Shown here: in pieces, positions 11,674 to 23,700 of the stretch
Position numbering within the stretch: the first letter of the stretch is position 1
How the letters are laid out: every line of letters begins with the position of its first letter
Origin: Caprella mutica
Lineage: Eukaryota > Arthropoda > Malacostraca > Amphipoda > Caprellidae
Length of the DNA stretch: 64,000 bases
Assembly (NCBI GenBank): GCA_947561585.1
Contig: CANNZV010002291.1
Coordinates: 1-64,000, forward strand
Reading direction: 5' to 3'
The notes under the pieces: generated by a model
What the model was told of the DNA's origin: nothing
Databases searched by the model: none
Seen by the model: the letters and a program-made list of their open reading frames with translations, nothing else
Made by a program: the position numbers and the translations under genes

Positions 11674-11778
11674 ATGAAATGGCAGTACGTCGTTAATGTC
11701 AGAACCTTCTTGTCATTGTGCCTTTTTTTGAGTTGCACACATGCGATTTCAAGTCAGCCAGGCCTCGAACCTGTGGAA
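11674..11778 (+). CDS. Possible signal-peptide exon (partial gene)
   Basis: ATG at 11674 opens 35 codons with the shape of a secretory signal peptide. A basic start (MKWQYVVNVR) leads into a 10-residue hydrophobic core rich in Leu, Phe and Ser, then a small-residue cleavage context (Cys-Thr-His-Ala) near residue 24. The frame then meets GAA|GTAAGC, a usable splice donor in phase 0 (GT at 11779). Without splicing it would stop seven codons later. An upstream in-frame ATG at 11581 would extend it by 31 codons. The mature protein cannot be identified and no downstream exon in phase was found. A secreted or membrane protein is inferred. It could be a gene fragment or chance. Confidence 0.3.
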
Positions 11779-12616
11779 GTAAGCTGGAGTTGGTCAGATT
11801 AATGTCCAGTCTTTAGTATTAGGAAAACGATGACGGTATCAATTTGGGTAGAGAGAAAACTGAAGAGAGAAGATATTCTAATGAGAAGCTGAAATTAGAT
11901 TGCACTGTAAAGTTGGACCGTCTTGTAGGTCGAGAATGTGGAACAGCTGCTCGTTCAGCAAATGTTGAAGAGCAGCTTCGTGACTTTGTTCTCGCGTTAT
12001 TGATAAAACTTGGAAAATTGGATGTAGGTCTTGAAAAAGGTACCTGAAAACACTATTACGGTCTGAATCTGTTGAGAGGAACAGAGAGAATTTTCTGATG
12101 ATGAGTAGTGCCCATTAGTCTGGAGATGTTTGAAAGAATAAAAGAAATGATCATTCACTACAGTTATTTTCTCCAGCTGCTTAGAAAACGAATTTCATCT
12201 GGTATCAGTTGGCTGTAAGTCAAACCAGTAGAAGTCATCAACAAAACAGATTAACAAAAAGGGTTGTTCTTTTATAGAACTTTATTTTTTAGCTCCGATA
12301 GTCGATTATGTAATATTGAATTGAATAAAAAATTTGATATTATGACTGAATATAGGTATGTATGTATTTACAGGAGCAAGTGGAGATAACTTGATAAAAT
12401 TCTTAATATTGAAACAATAATTGGATTTAAAATAATATTTTGGAATCGTAGATACCATATTTGAGGATTTAAGCAGATTTTTTTTTCGATTTTTTAATTA
12501 ATTGTTCTTCACAACCTTAAAATTGATCGATCATATTACTGCGAAGAAAACTAATGGAAATTTATATTAAAACGAATCGAAAATATGTTGTTTTTCATCA
12601 ATTATTTCAATTACCA
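11779..12616. other. Spacer, no gene assigned
   Basis: Contains a 67-codon plus-strand frame at 11844-12047, rich in Glu, Lys and Arg, in moderately GC-rich sequence. No family is recognised and no splice context supports it. The rest is AT-rich. Confidence 0.4.
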
Positions 12617-13834
12617 TATTTCTGGTCCATTATCTTTACTAGCTTCATTTTTGGTCCGTTATCTTTACTAGCTTCATTTTTGGTCCGCTATCTTTACTTG
12701 GTTCATTTTTGGTCCGTTATCTTCACTAGCTTCATTTTTGGTCCGTTATCTTTACTAGATCCATTTTTGGTCTGTTATCTTTACTAGCTTCATTTTTGGT
12801 CCGTTATCTTTACTAGCTTTATTTTTGGTCCGTTATCTTTACTTGGTTCATTTTTGCTCAGTTATATTTACTAGCATCATTTTCTCCGTTATCTTTACTT
12901 GGTTCATTTTTGGTCCGTTATCTTTACTAGCTTCATTTTTGGTCCGTTATCTTTACTAGCTTCATTTTTGGTCCGTTATCTTTACTTGGTTCATTTTTGG
13001 TCCGTTATCTTTACTAGCTTCATTGATGGGCCGTTATCTCTACTAGCTTCATTTTTGGTCCGTTATCTTTACTAGCTTCATTTTTGGTCCGTTATCTTTA
13101 CTAGCTTCATTTTTGGTCCGTTATCTTCACTAGCTTCATTTTTGGTCCGTTATCTTCACTAGCTTCATTTTTGGTTCGTTATCTTTACTTGGTTCATTTT
13201 TGGTCGTTATCTTTACTAGCTTCATTTTTGGTCCGTTATCTTTACTAGCTTCATTTTTGGTCCGTTATCTTCACTAGCTTCATTTTGGTCCGTTATCTTC
13301 ACTAGCTTGATTTTTGGTCGTTATCTTCACTAGCTTCATTTTTGGTCTGTTATCTTTACTAGCTTCATTTTTGCTCCGTTATCTTTACTAGCTTCATTTT
13401 TGGTCGTTATCTTTACTTGGTTCATTTTTGGTCCGTTATCTTTACTAGCTTCATTTTTGGTCCGTTATCTTTACTAGCTTCATTTTTGGTCCGTTATCTT
13501 TACTTGGTTCATTTTTGGTCCGTTATCTTTACTAGCTTCATTTTTGGGCAGTTATCTTTACTAGCTTCATTTTTGGTCCGTTATCTTTACTAGCTTCATT
13601 TTTGGTCCGTTATCTTCACTAACTTCATTTTTGGTCCGTTATCTTCACTAGCTTCATTTTTGGTCCGTTTTCTTTACTAGTTTCACTTTTCTCCGTTATC
13701 TTTACTAGCTTCATTTTTGGTCCGTTATATTTACTAGCTTCATTTTTGGTCCGTTATCTTTACTAGCTTCATTTTTGGTCCGTTATCTTTACTTGGTTCA
13801 TTTTTGGTCCGCTATCTTTACTTGCTCCTATATA
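12617..13834. repeat. 29-bp minisatellite, about 42 copies
   Basis: Head-to-tail units reading close to CTTCATTTTTGGTCCG then TTATCTTTACTAG. Common variants are TTGGTTC for TAGCTTC and TCTTCAC for TCTTTAC, plus single-base losses in TTTTGGTCG. Frames through it (for example 12554-12787) are repeats of Phe, Ile, Leu and Ser codons and are not genes. Confidence 0.95.
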
Positions 13835-15743
13835 CATATTATAGCGATTATCTATGTTTTTGATACGTTCATTAATCTATAATGAATGATATACTAATGT
13901 ATAAGAATCAAAACATAGTTAATAAATAAATCATTAAATAGAGTTGATAATATGAATGAGGCTATCATTGTGTCTAACAATTTGTTGTCAATATGAACGA
14001 GGCTTATCCACCAATTTAGAACATTATGTTTTGATGCAATATCTTACAGCAATCTACAGTTTATCACGTCGGTAGGTTTACACTGCAGCTCATCTCGTAT
14101 ATAGCTAGGCAGTATATAAGCTTATCTAAGAGCTGAGCAGACTCCGTCGTTGGACTATTCTGACATGACATACAATGGATTGTTGCGATATATTGTATCA
14201 ACAGTAAATGCTCTAAATATATTGTCACAAGGATTCGAATCTTCTTCAGCATAGCAAATCTAGTTATGTATCGACATGTAATAGTTAGGATGCATATAAA
14301 TGATAGTCATCAAATTAGTTTCTATATAAGATGAACTAAATACGATGGAGCTTCAAGTGCTATTAAATATATAGATTTAGTGAAATTAAGTACAATGTCT
14401 CCAGTGTGGGGTAAAAACAAACAACGCCCATATCTTCTGGATAGAAAAGATAATATTTTCTAACGACCTAAGAAAAAATAAGAAAAGTATTTCCTGAATA
14501 GCCTAGATTGAGGGGTAACAACGCAAAGAATTGGAAGAACTGATCTTCAAGATTGGGTTTACATCATATCAACGGGTCCTAAACAAAGTAGCAGATATTT
14601 ATTATCGTGTGGATTCATTTATCCTCTGGTTTCCTCGAGAGAGATGTTTTTATTTCTCCATTGCAAGGCCAAAGGTTTTAGTTAGTGAGAGGTGAAGTGT
14701 TCCTGAGAAATGGTCTAGTGATTTATTTCTAAAGAAAGAATGTTTTAGGGCAGCCACTTGCAGGAAGGAAAACAAATCAAGAGCAGATTAAAGTGACCCT
14801 GCAACAGTTAGAGGGACTATAAATGAAATCGTTTGACGAAGAAAACAAAATTAAGCAACGAACAAAAACAATCAAATTCAGTCGACAAAACAAGACATCC
14901 TCTTTCAGGTTTCTCAATATAAATTTTATTGTCGTGATATAGAACTCATAATACAATTATTACTTATGGTTTTGTAGAGGTCATAAAATTTCTTCTTTTA
15001 TAAAAATTGTCCGATTGCGCTAAAAGGAATATGAATTAATGTGTTCCATTTTTTACAGAAATGGATAGTCAGATTGCGCTAAAATATTTTCAATTTTTTA
15101 TTGAAATTGATTATGTTCGACTACATACACTTTTGACCAATCAGGAATGGATTAATTAATCGTCAAAATTGAACTGCACAGACTGGGTGAAATAGAAAGT
15201 TTGAACCTGTACTCAATCTTGAAAAAAATATACGAGTCTCACGCAGCAACTCTTTAAATGTTTTACTCTCTTCATTTTCATATATTTATTTAATGTTGTA
15301 GAGTAATAAACTCAGACAGTACAAAAATAGAGCATAATACTGTATTTAGGAAAAACTAGGTTTAATTGAAATATTTATTTATAATTTAGCTAGTGATGAT
15401 AATATGTTTGTCTACTAAATAGTGAATAATTAAGTAGGCCTATTACAATCAAGAGTATTTCTCTCTATTTTTTTCAATTGAAAACAATATTTATATCCCA
15501 AATAATGAATTCAAAATATCAGTATTTCGTCTTATTTACTGTAAATGATTATTACACTAAATCCATTCGGAGAAGACCATTTCAAAAGGAAATAATACCT
15601 TTATTGTTCTAAATACTGAAGAAATTAAAAAAAGACTAAATCATTTCATATTTTTCATAAGATTTATGTACGTGAACTAGAAAAAAAAGAAATGGACTAT
15701 GAAAAGAAATGAAGATGCATGAAATTTAGGTTTTCATAATATA
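13835..15743. other. AT-rich intergenic DNA, no gene
   Basis: A 62-codon minus-strand frame at 14064-14252 lies in slightly GC-richer sequence but shows no family motif, start context or splice signals that would support it. Nothing else is seen. Confidence 0.5.
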
Positions 15744-17054
15744 CAGGGTGCGGAGAGAGTCCCCGATCATATAAAAATGTTAATATAATGAGTTGTGATG
15801 GATGAAATATAACAAAACTTATCACACAATATCTCAATAAACCCATTTAACAGTTATACCAATTATTTTTCAATATGACCATCATTGGCAGCGATTACTC
15901 TCTCGAGTCTACCTCTGAAACTCTATACTGCGGCACGAAACGTTTCTTGGGGAATTTTGGCCCATTGTCGCTCGAGGGACTTCTTCAGAGTTTCCGTACT
16001 ATCATGAGCTGTAGCACACGCTTCCTTCTACAAGATGGACCACACACAAAAGTCCAGAGGGTTCAGGTCTGGCGATGAAGGAGGCCACAATTCCTTCCTC
16101 TAAGACGCAGGAAAATGACGCTCACACCACTTCTGAGTTTTTTTCGCTGTGTGCGAGGGTTGAAAGGAAAAAGGCCTGTCCTTGAAGTGCTTCTTCATCT
16201 CGACTTATCCTGGAGTCAAAATATCCTCTATATACGATTTTGCGTTAAATTTAGCGCTTTCTTTGATGAAAATGAGAGGAGATCTACAATCATACATCTA
16301 CAATCATAGATCTGCAATCATACAGATTGCAGCCCAAGACATCACAGAGGAAGGCTTTTGGCGACGGAAAACAGTCTTTACGGATGGAGGGATACTGTCA
16401 GCACTTTTTGCCAAAATTCTGTCGTTATGGGAGTTGATTTTGTCCTCCACAGTGAACATTTTCTCATCCGAAAGGACGATCTCACCAGTCTGCGTGCCAT
16501 CTTTCATTGCATTCAAAAGAATCTTTGATCTGTCCAGCCTCTTCTGTTTCTGCAAGTCCGTGAGCCGTTGCATGTTGGTCATTTTGAAGGAGGACAACTT
16601 GAGGTCTTCTTTGACGATGGTTCTCACACTTTTTTCGTCGATATCCATACTCTTAGCCATCTTTCTCATGCTTTGCTCGGGGTTCCTCCTTATCCGCTCC
16701 CTAATGGCTTTGATTTTATTTGGAGTGCGTGCAGTGTGAGGTCGTCCACACCTGGGTCGATCACCTGTTGTCTCCAGTTCTTGGTAGCGTTTAACACCAT
16801 CCCTAACAGTCGATTTCGGTGCTTAACAGCTTAACAATCTCTGGGTTTGTCTTGCCTGCGCAGTGTAGCTGAATAATAGCCTCACGTTGACTCATTTTAA
16901 CAAAAGAGAATGTAAATTTATCAAAACTTAGACCTGGAACATTAAAGTATTTGATTATAGGAAGAGAATGAGATATGAATGGATAAATTTAGTAAATAAA
17001 TAACATCTTTAATTTAAAAATTATAATTTGATTGGGGACTTTCTCCGCACCCTG
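15744..17054 (-). mobile_element. Tc1/mariner-superfamily DNA transposon, 1,311 bp, defective
   Basis: The ends are CAGGGTGCGGAGAGAGTCCC at left and its near-perfect inverse (GGGGACTTTCTCCGCACCCTG) at right, with TA on each side (15742-15743 and 17055-17056). Length, TA target duplication and an internal transposase are typical of a full-length mariner-type element. The transposase lies on the minus strand and is broken. The near-intact termini mean it could still be mobilised in trans by a related enzyme, which is inference. Confidence 0.92.
15863..16895 (-). pseudogene. Tc1/mariner-type DDE transposase, inactivated
   Basis: Begins at ATG 16895 (MSQREAIIQLH, helix-turn-helix start). A frameshift near 16805 puts the next part, with a GRPHTARTP linker, in another frame. 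The longest open piece (16304-16669) carries ARTIVKED-like linker helices and the first catalytic block VLSDEKMFTVED. Further down are KKTQKWCERHF and SPDLNPLDFCVW, the block holding the third catalytic residue, here Asp (D-ending rather than Glu-ending). Several TAG/TAA stops interrupt the second half. The block that normally holds the second Asp (Gln-Asp-Gly-Ala or similar before Pro-Ser-His) is missing: FSFQ runs straight into PSHTAKK. A 14-bp triplicated insertion (about 16289-16325) also disrupts it. The exact clade cannot be fixed because the second Asp is lost. Confidence 0.9.
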
Positions 17055-17588
17055 TATTTATAGTTTTTAAACAGCTATATATTAAAAGTAGTAGTTACAT
17101 GAGTTTAAAAATTTAAATAGATATAAACAAATATATATCCTTCCAAAAATAGAGGGAGGAAAGCTCATAGCTTCCATAAGTAGGATGCCAAAAAAAATTA
17201 TTACCGCATACAAGAAGTATTACGACCTAATAAAACCCAATAAAGACACTACCGCTCCACCTATATTCTCCAGGCGGTATGTGAATGGTTATAGGAAGAG
17301 CCTTCTTCTGAAAATTAGTATATATTAATTAATAGACTTAAAAATAAATGTTTGGAGTGCCCCACGTATATATATATAGTCTTGCGAAAAGAATGTGTAT
17401 GACAATATTTGCAAAATATGATTATAGAGTTTGTGAATCTATCGAAGTAACCAAGCTACCTCCCACGTAATTTGTAGAGATTTTCCTTGTTTCAACATTG
17501 TGCATATTAAGGATACATGCACAAGTATATAAACTAAAGATATTAACATATATATTAAGGATATATGCACACGTATATATACTCTATA
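17055..17588. other. Spacer with small duplication
   Basis: Holds a short unassigned open frame at about 17185-17329. A 46-bp tandem duplication at about 17501-17588 has two copies of TATTAAGGATAYATGCACA. No gene is assigned. Confidence 0.5.
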
Positions 17589-17791
17589 CAGGGTGATCCA
17601 CAAAAAAGTGTAACCAACTTAGAATTATTACAAATATCGTATAAATAGTTAGGTAAAAAATGAATTGAAGTAAATTTAAAAATTATGTTTCTTTTGAAGT
17701 ATCCAATCTACCACCGTCATTGCTTTAAAGATTGTACTTGTACGATATTTATATTAAATCAAACTTGGGTAACTTTTTGTTGGTCACCCTG
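17589..17791. mobile_element. 203-bp mariner-type MITE
   Basis: The ends are CAGGGTGATCCACAAAAAAG and the inverse of CAGGGTGACCAACAAAAAG, with TA on both sides (17587-17588 and 17792-17793). The inner TIR continues as GTGTAACC/GGTAAC. There is no coding sequence. The CAGGG ends recall the nearby mariner element, but the inner TIR sequence differs, so it is probably a separate family. Confidence 0.85.
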
Positions 17792-18888
17792 TATATTGCA
17801 TGCTCTTGAAATATTATCAGAGTTACTGAATATAGTATAGGCAATAGGAACAATGTCACATCCCTATATAGTGATTATTTAAATTATGCTACACCTGTAC
17901 CTTATACATAAATATAATGCATATGGATATAACAGGGAACATGCAAATTAAGTTAAAAGGATGTATTATAAAAGATATTTGTTTAAGTCCAGGACTTTTT
18001 TGTTGAGTATGTTGAAATTTTTCAGATTGAACTCTCAAATAATAGGATCAATCGATTGCTTTTAAAACTTCCACAGTTTCGATTCAAATGTGAGTAGGTA
18101 TTTGAATTACTCAAACATGAAATGGTTATAAAAATTCGTTTTTACATGGTAAATTATAAACAGGTTTAATCAAGAAACATTAGTTGCTAGTATTGATTCT
18201 TTCCACCACCAATGCTATAATAAAGCATATTCATTACTTATATTATGAAATTATATAAACCTCACATCGTACACAATTGTGGGTTCATAAATTGCTTGAT
18301 GTTCATCTCCAGTTTTCTTAGAACGTGAAGAGCCTATTTTTAACCAGTTAGAAAAATGTGCTCCTTGCATTTAGTTAAAGCTCACATGAGTGACCGAGTG
18401 GATAAGATCTAAAACGAATTTCTTTACGAACTATTTTCACCCACAGGGACTTTCTTTTGAAACGGAGTACGCAATTTCCTCCTGTGACGCCTACTTAATT
18501 CACGCCATACAGCATTTCATGGTAATATTCAGTGGGCTTTTCAATTTTGTGTAAGAGTTAGGACTCCACCGCATATTGAAAATATTTTATGCTTTGCCAG
18601 ACTTGAATTCCAAACAGATGGAAAGGAAGTGACGTGTCATAACTTTAAGATGTAAATACTCCTTTGCATTCTGATGCAATGTATAGTAGGTACAGTCAAA
18701 GAAAAGTGTGTCAGCGTGATTTATGGAGTGTCTACTAAATTTATATTTCAAAAAATAATGTTTACTAATTGTAATGCATGCAGGTATTTTATGATTAGTC
18801 TGGGAACATGAGGACAAATTTATAATTTTTTTAAATAAAATATGATAATTATATGATCTTAGTATCATGTACTGCAACACTTTTATGT
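17792..18888. other. AT-rich intergenic DNA
   Basis: A 105-codon minus-strand frame at 18587-18904 runs into the minisatellite and shows no recognisable domain. It is probably chance. A word pair AATAATGTTTACTAATTGTA (about 18752) recurs in similar form near 25845, pointing to an old dispersed repeat. Confidence 0.5.
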
Positions 18889-19850
18889 GATAGTACATCA
18901 TCACAATGACTCTTTTCTCTGATAGTACATCATCACAGTGACTCTTTTCTATGATAGTACATCATCACAGTGACTCTTATCTCTGATAGTACATCATCAC
19001 AATGACTCTTTTCTCTGATAGTACATCATCACAGTAACTCTTTTCTCTGATAGTACATCATCACAATGACTCTTTTCTCTGATAGTACATCATCACAGTG
19101 ACTCTTTTCTATGATAGTACATCATCACAGTGACTCTTATCTCTGATAGTACATCATCACAATGACTCTTTTCTCTGATAGTACATAATCACAGTAACTC
19201 TTTTCTCTGATAGTACATCATCACAATGACTCTTTTCTCTGATAGTACATCATCACAGTGACTCTTATCTCTGATAGTACATCATCACAATGACTCTTTT
19301 CTCTGATAGTACATCATCACAATGACTCTTTTCTCTGATAGTACATCATCACAGTGACTCTTTTCTCTGATAGTGCATCATCACAGTGGCTCTTTTCTAT
19401 GATAGTACATCATCACAGTGACTCTTATCTCTGATAGTACATCATCACAGTAACTCTTTTCTCTGATAGTACATCTTCACAGTGACTCTTTTCTCTGATA
19501 GTACATCATCACAGTGACTCTTTTCTCTGATAGTACATCATCACAGTGACTCCTTACTCTGATAGTACACCTTCACAGTGACTCTTTTCTCTGATAGTAC
19601 ATCATCACAGTGACTCTTTTCTCTGATAGTACATCGTCACAGTGACTCTTCTATCTGATAATACATCATCACAGTGACTCTTTTCTCTGATAGTACATCA
19701 TCACACTGACTCTTTTCTCTGATAGTACATCATCACAGTGACTCTTTCTCTGATAGTACATCATCACAGTGACTCTTTCCTCAGATAGTACATCATCACA
19801 GTGACCCTTTTCTCTGATTTTACATCACCACAGTAACAATTTTCTTTGAT
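18889..19850 (-). repeat. 32-bp minisatellite, about 30 copies (array 1 of 3)
   Basis: Units read GATAGTACATCATCAC then AGTGACTCTTTTCTCT. The same unit appears reverse-complemented at 42698-43109 and 51395-51672. A local higher-order pattern of five units (160 bp) is marked by the rare CTATGATAG variant near 18948 and 19108. The right end decays into single variants after about 19800. Confidence 0.95.
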
Positions 19851-19954
19851 AGTAGCTATATTAATAATTTTCTACTCATGGATATATAGCAGTATTTTTA
19901 TATCCAATACACTAACTTTCCGAAGCTCTTGTGCAGCATAGTGTATATCGATTG

Positions 19955-20792
19955 TTTAAGGGAACCGTTCCTGGAAAAATTTCATATTTTTATCATTTTT
20001 TTTATTTCGTTTATAGCTACCTAATACCCTTCTTGTTGTTTGTCTGAAATATCAGAGATCTACTGTGACTATAACCCACTGGGGGGAGGCGAGGGTTGGG
20101 GCGGCGCTATGCCCAAAAAACTACCTATCAGCCACTGATAATTCGTATTAATTAATTATCTCGCCATATATGGTATAGTTCGTGCAAATAAGACCACACA
20201 CAAAAGTTATTGGCTACATTACGTTTCAGCTATCTCCCATATCTTATACGGGAGGGTTATGACGTGTCAGCATTGCTACCAAACACAGCAACTTTTTACG
20301 CAAATTTCTGGCACTTCTGAAAAATGACCAATTTTAGTATTCAAAAGTCTAAGGCTATTACAATTTTGAATCTACGGCATTAGGGTTTTTACTTTCATTT
20401 TCCAAAAAATTCTATACAACGCTGAAGACCGGTTTATTTGATTTTCTAATTATTTTTCGAAATATTGAATTTTAATTTTTTTTTTTTTCACAACGCATCG
20501 ATATTCCGAAAACTAATTTAAAAATCAAATAAACCGGTCTCCAGCATTGTAGATAATTCCGTGGAAAATCGAATGAAAAAAACCCCAATGCCGTAGCCTC
20601 AAAATTGTAGAAGCCTTAGCCATTTTTGGAAACGGTTCGAAATTTAAATAACTCGTTTTCCATTTGTTTAATCGAAAATGTGCCATGAACAAAAACGACA
20701 GAGAATTCAATTTTATAATAGGGTACTAAGTTTCAGAACCGTAGCTTCATTAATAACAAATATTTTCAAAAACCTGGAACAGTCCCCTGAAA
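19955..20792. mobile_element. Long-inverted-repeat element (copy 2), 838 bp
   Basis: Left end TTTAAGGGAACCGTTCCTGG; right end CCTGGAACAGTCCCCTGAAA. These are inverted and match the ends of the element at 8436-9969. The interior is a long imperfect palindrome centred near 20480: ACCGGTTTATTTGATTTT (from about 20430) returns as AAAATCAAATAAACCGGT (from about 20521), and CTACGGCATTRGGGTTTTT flanks it on both arms. The left arm holds about 200 bp of extra sequence, including a G-rich stretch at 20080-20100. No transposase. A single-stranded form should fold into one large hairpin. Confidence 0.75.
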
Positions 20793-23700
20793 TGAAAGTT
20801 CAATCAATAAGTATGTAATTCTGACTGAATATAATTATTTTTCAAAATCAACACAACTTTCAATTCGCGAGTAAATCAGGAGCAAGATGATGAATTGTAC
20901 AGATACTATCAGAGAAGAAAATCTCCGCATGATGTTAATTTCTAAAATCATAGTTATCTAATTTCCTATTATTCTAAAATCTTACGAATTAGCCATCGAT
21001 TACCCAGACCAATTATAAAATAACTACAAGCATACAATTGATGAAGTTTATTTTTGGAAATGATGAATTTGTAAATTGTTAAGAAATCATTTTGGATACA
21101 TTCTACTTTGACTGTGCACTGAGAAAAAAAAACATATCTCTCGAATTCTTTAGGGGTCTTAACCCGAAGAAATTTGACTTGTGTTTTCTAAGCACCTCCT
21201 TCTTAAACTACTTTATATCTTTCATGTCATTCCTTTAAATTTATCGGCCTTTCTTGACTTCGTTCCTACATCAATACCAAATATAATTTTGTATTTAAAA
21301 GTTGGAAAATATTTACCTGTCGGCGTAAATCACGTAAAGTAGGAAATAATTGTAATGTGGTGATGTGTGGCATCGTAAAATATAGCTTGTTAGCATCTAA
21401 GCGCTTTATGGAATACACACACATGCGCGACCTGTGATTGCGTCACACTCCACCCAATCACAGCTCTGCACTCTCAGTTGCAAATGTCCTATATACCTCT
21501 CTATTTATTTCTCCTTATATGTTCCATATTTTATTTGAAATTAGGTACACATTAAATTAGTATATAAACTAACAACTTGTAAGAAATACAGTACCATAGG
21601 TTTATAAATATGACATGTTTTTTTTAAACACATAGTCAAACCTTCCGATACATTCTGATAATCAAACTCGTTAGGGTTAAGAGTTCCTGTTTCATATATA
21701 CTTCAATTACTCAAAATTATGAGTTCATGAAAGTCTACGGTCAATACTATTTACTTTTCATCAACAATTTATTTTTTATATACATATTTATAAAACTAAT
21801 CCCTTATATTTGATCCAAACAGGCGGGAACTGTCCGCAATAATCTCTACATGATGGTTTAAATAGGAAAGAAAATATAGACTTTGCAGAAGAGGACGTAT
21901 AAGAGTGTCGCTCTATGAAGAAAAAAGCATACTACTGACGTTGGCAAGCTCACGAATGCAGAAAAGCTACTCCATGAATACTGCCATCTATAGAACAGAC
22001 TATAATATATTCATAACATATGTATATATGCATATCCTCTCTATAGTGTGATACAGAAAGAACTGACTTGTACTGCTAAGAAACATTAACATAATATTAT
22101 TTATCTCATTATATATTTGATGTACAAAACGAAATTATGATTATAACACATGATAAATTAGTGATATATTACAAAGCAGTACGATGTTTAAAATATGAAT
22201 TAATTATATCAGTCAAATCCTCATAATAGGTACACGCTGTTACCAAAATTTCACCATTTTCTGTTCAAAATAATGTTATGGTTTGTTGGAAAGCTTTTTG
22301 AAGCAAATGGTTAATATAGTGTATCGCCCTTTCTTCACAGTCGATTATAATTAATTTTCTTCTTGTTTTTATAGGAAAAATAGTGTATTTTTAACCAAAA
22401 ATCTTTAATTATACTGAATATGACCAAATCTGAGAATGATCATCGAAGTTTTCAATAAGATCATATAAGTTTAACTTAACCCTTGAAAGACCGACTGTGG
22501 AGTTTAAGCTCGACAAACCTAATTCATTCAATATAATAACACTATTTCCATCAATCTTGGGCAGATAAAACTTTGCCCAGTACATTAATATGCTAAAAGC
22601 TATGAACTGACAAAAAATAATGTAATTCGAGCTGCTGGTTTCCTAAATATCATTGTGTTAAGGATCCTCTCAAATTTTGTCAGTTCAATTAGCGTTAAAG
22701 TATCCAGAATAACTAATCGATGCAATCAGGTATGCAGAATGTAACTATGAATTATTCAGACTTAAATATTCTGTTTGTGATTTTAGGATTTGTTTGCAAT
22801 AACTCATTGTTATATCATTAAATTGTTATGTCTGTAGACTATATTTTCTTGGATTCAATCACTAATTCCATATTATGTGAAGCGCATTGCACTGAACTGG
22901 TATTAAGTGTCCATTTTCGTCGCATTACTTAATGGTTAAATTATGAATTATCTGTTAGTTCCACATTTTTTGGTCATATATGAAAAAATATTTTTATTTA
23001 AATTTAATTTGGTATCTTTGCTATAATGGGTATAGCACCATATGGATACTTATTAATAACTGAACGAAAACGTTTCATGTACAGAGTAATAGTATTCCAA
23101 TAGAGGTCAGATATGACATTTCAGGAACACCCTTTAAATCATATATCTCGTTTCATCATTATTGAATAAATATTAAATATGCCAATATTTGAACTTCGTT
23201 GATTCTATTTTATTGTGCAAATAGTTACTCACTGCGTCAGTCTGACATATGATCAGTTTCATTATATTGCTAATTATACATATCTTGTTAAATCCTTTAA
23301 TAATAGTTATTGAATTCTTGCAAACATTGTATATTCAATTGGATGTGATATAGTCACTTGATAGCAGACATCAAATTACACTCATTGGAAGTTTTTGAGC
23401 TTTTACATAGCTAGGCGAAGTTCAAATTACTGCATGTTGTAGTGTTAAAATGATTTATATATTACATTTCAAATTTTATATTGAATTCAAATATTTGGCA
23501 GAATTTTTTTCTGTAGATACAAAAATGACATTTAAATTTTAATTATTTTTCAACCCAATATTCAATAGCTCTGTGATACTCCGCAGTAGGTTCATCGATG
23601 ACAATGGTTGTTATTTCAGGAAAGCGTGAAAGCAAGTTCAGCAACTCATATCAACATATCCATTTAACGTCAAGGACATGTAGGCCAAAATTAATTATTT

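Noticed and set aside
12554..12787. 77-codon frame
   Set aside because: It is the 29-bp minisatellite read as protein; the codon pattern repeats with the array.
14225..14240. tRNA B-box-like GGATTCGAATC
   Set aside because: No matching A box, acceptor stem or anticodon arm could be built around it on either strand.
16182..16739. 185-codon plus-strand frame
   Set aside because: Antisense shadow of the minus-strand transposase pseudogene.
17185..17329. 47-codon open stretch with a Lys/Tyr-rich start
   Set aside because: Too short, no domain, and only a weak acceptor-like site before it.
18587..18904. 105-codon minus-strand frame
   Set aside because: Begins in the minisatellite and shows no domain; likely chance.
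18889..19850. CRISPR-like regular repeats
   Set aside because: Units are contiguous with no unique spacers and the context is eukaryotic; this is a minisatellite. The same holds for 46440-49390.
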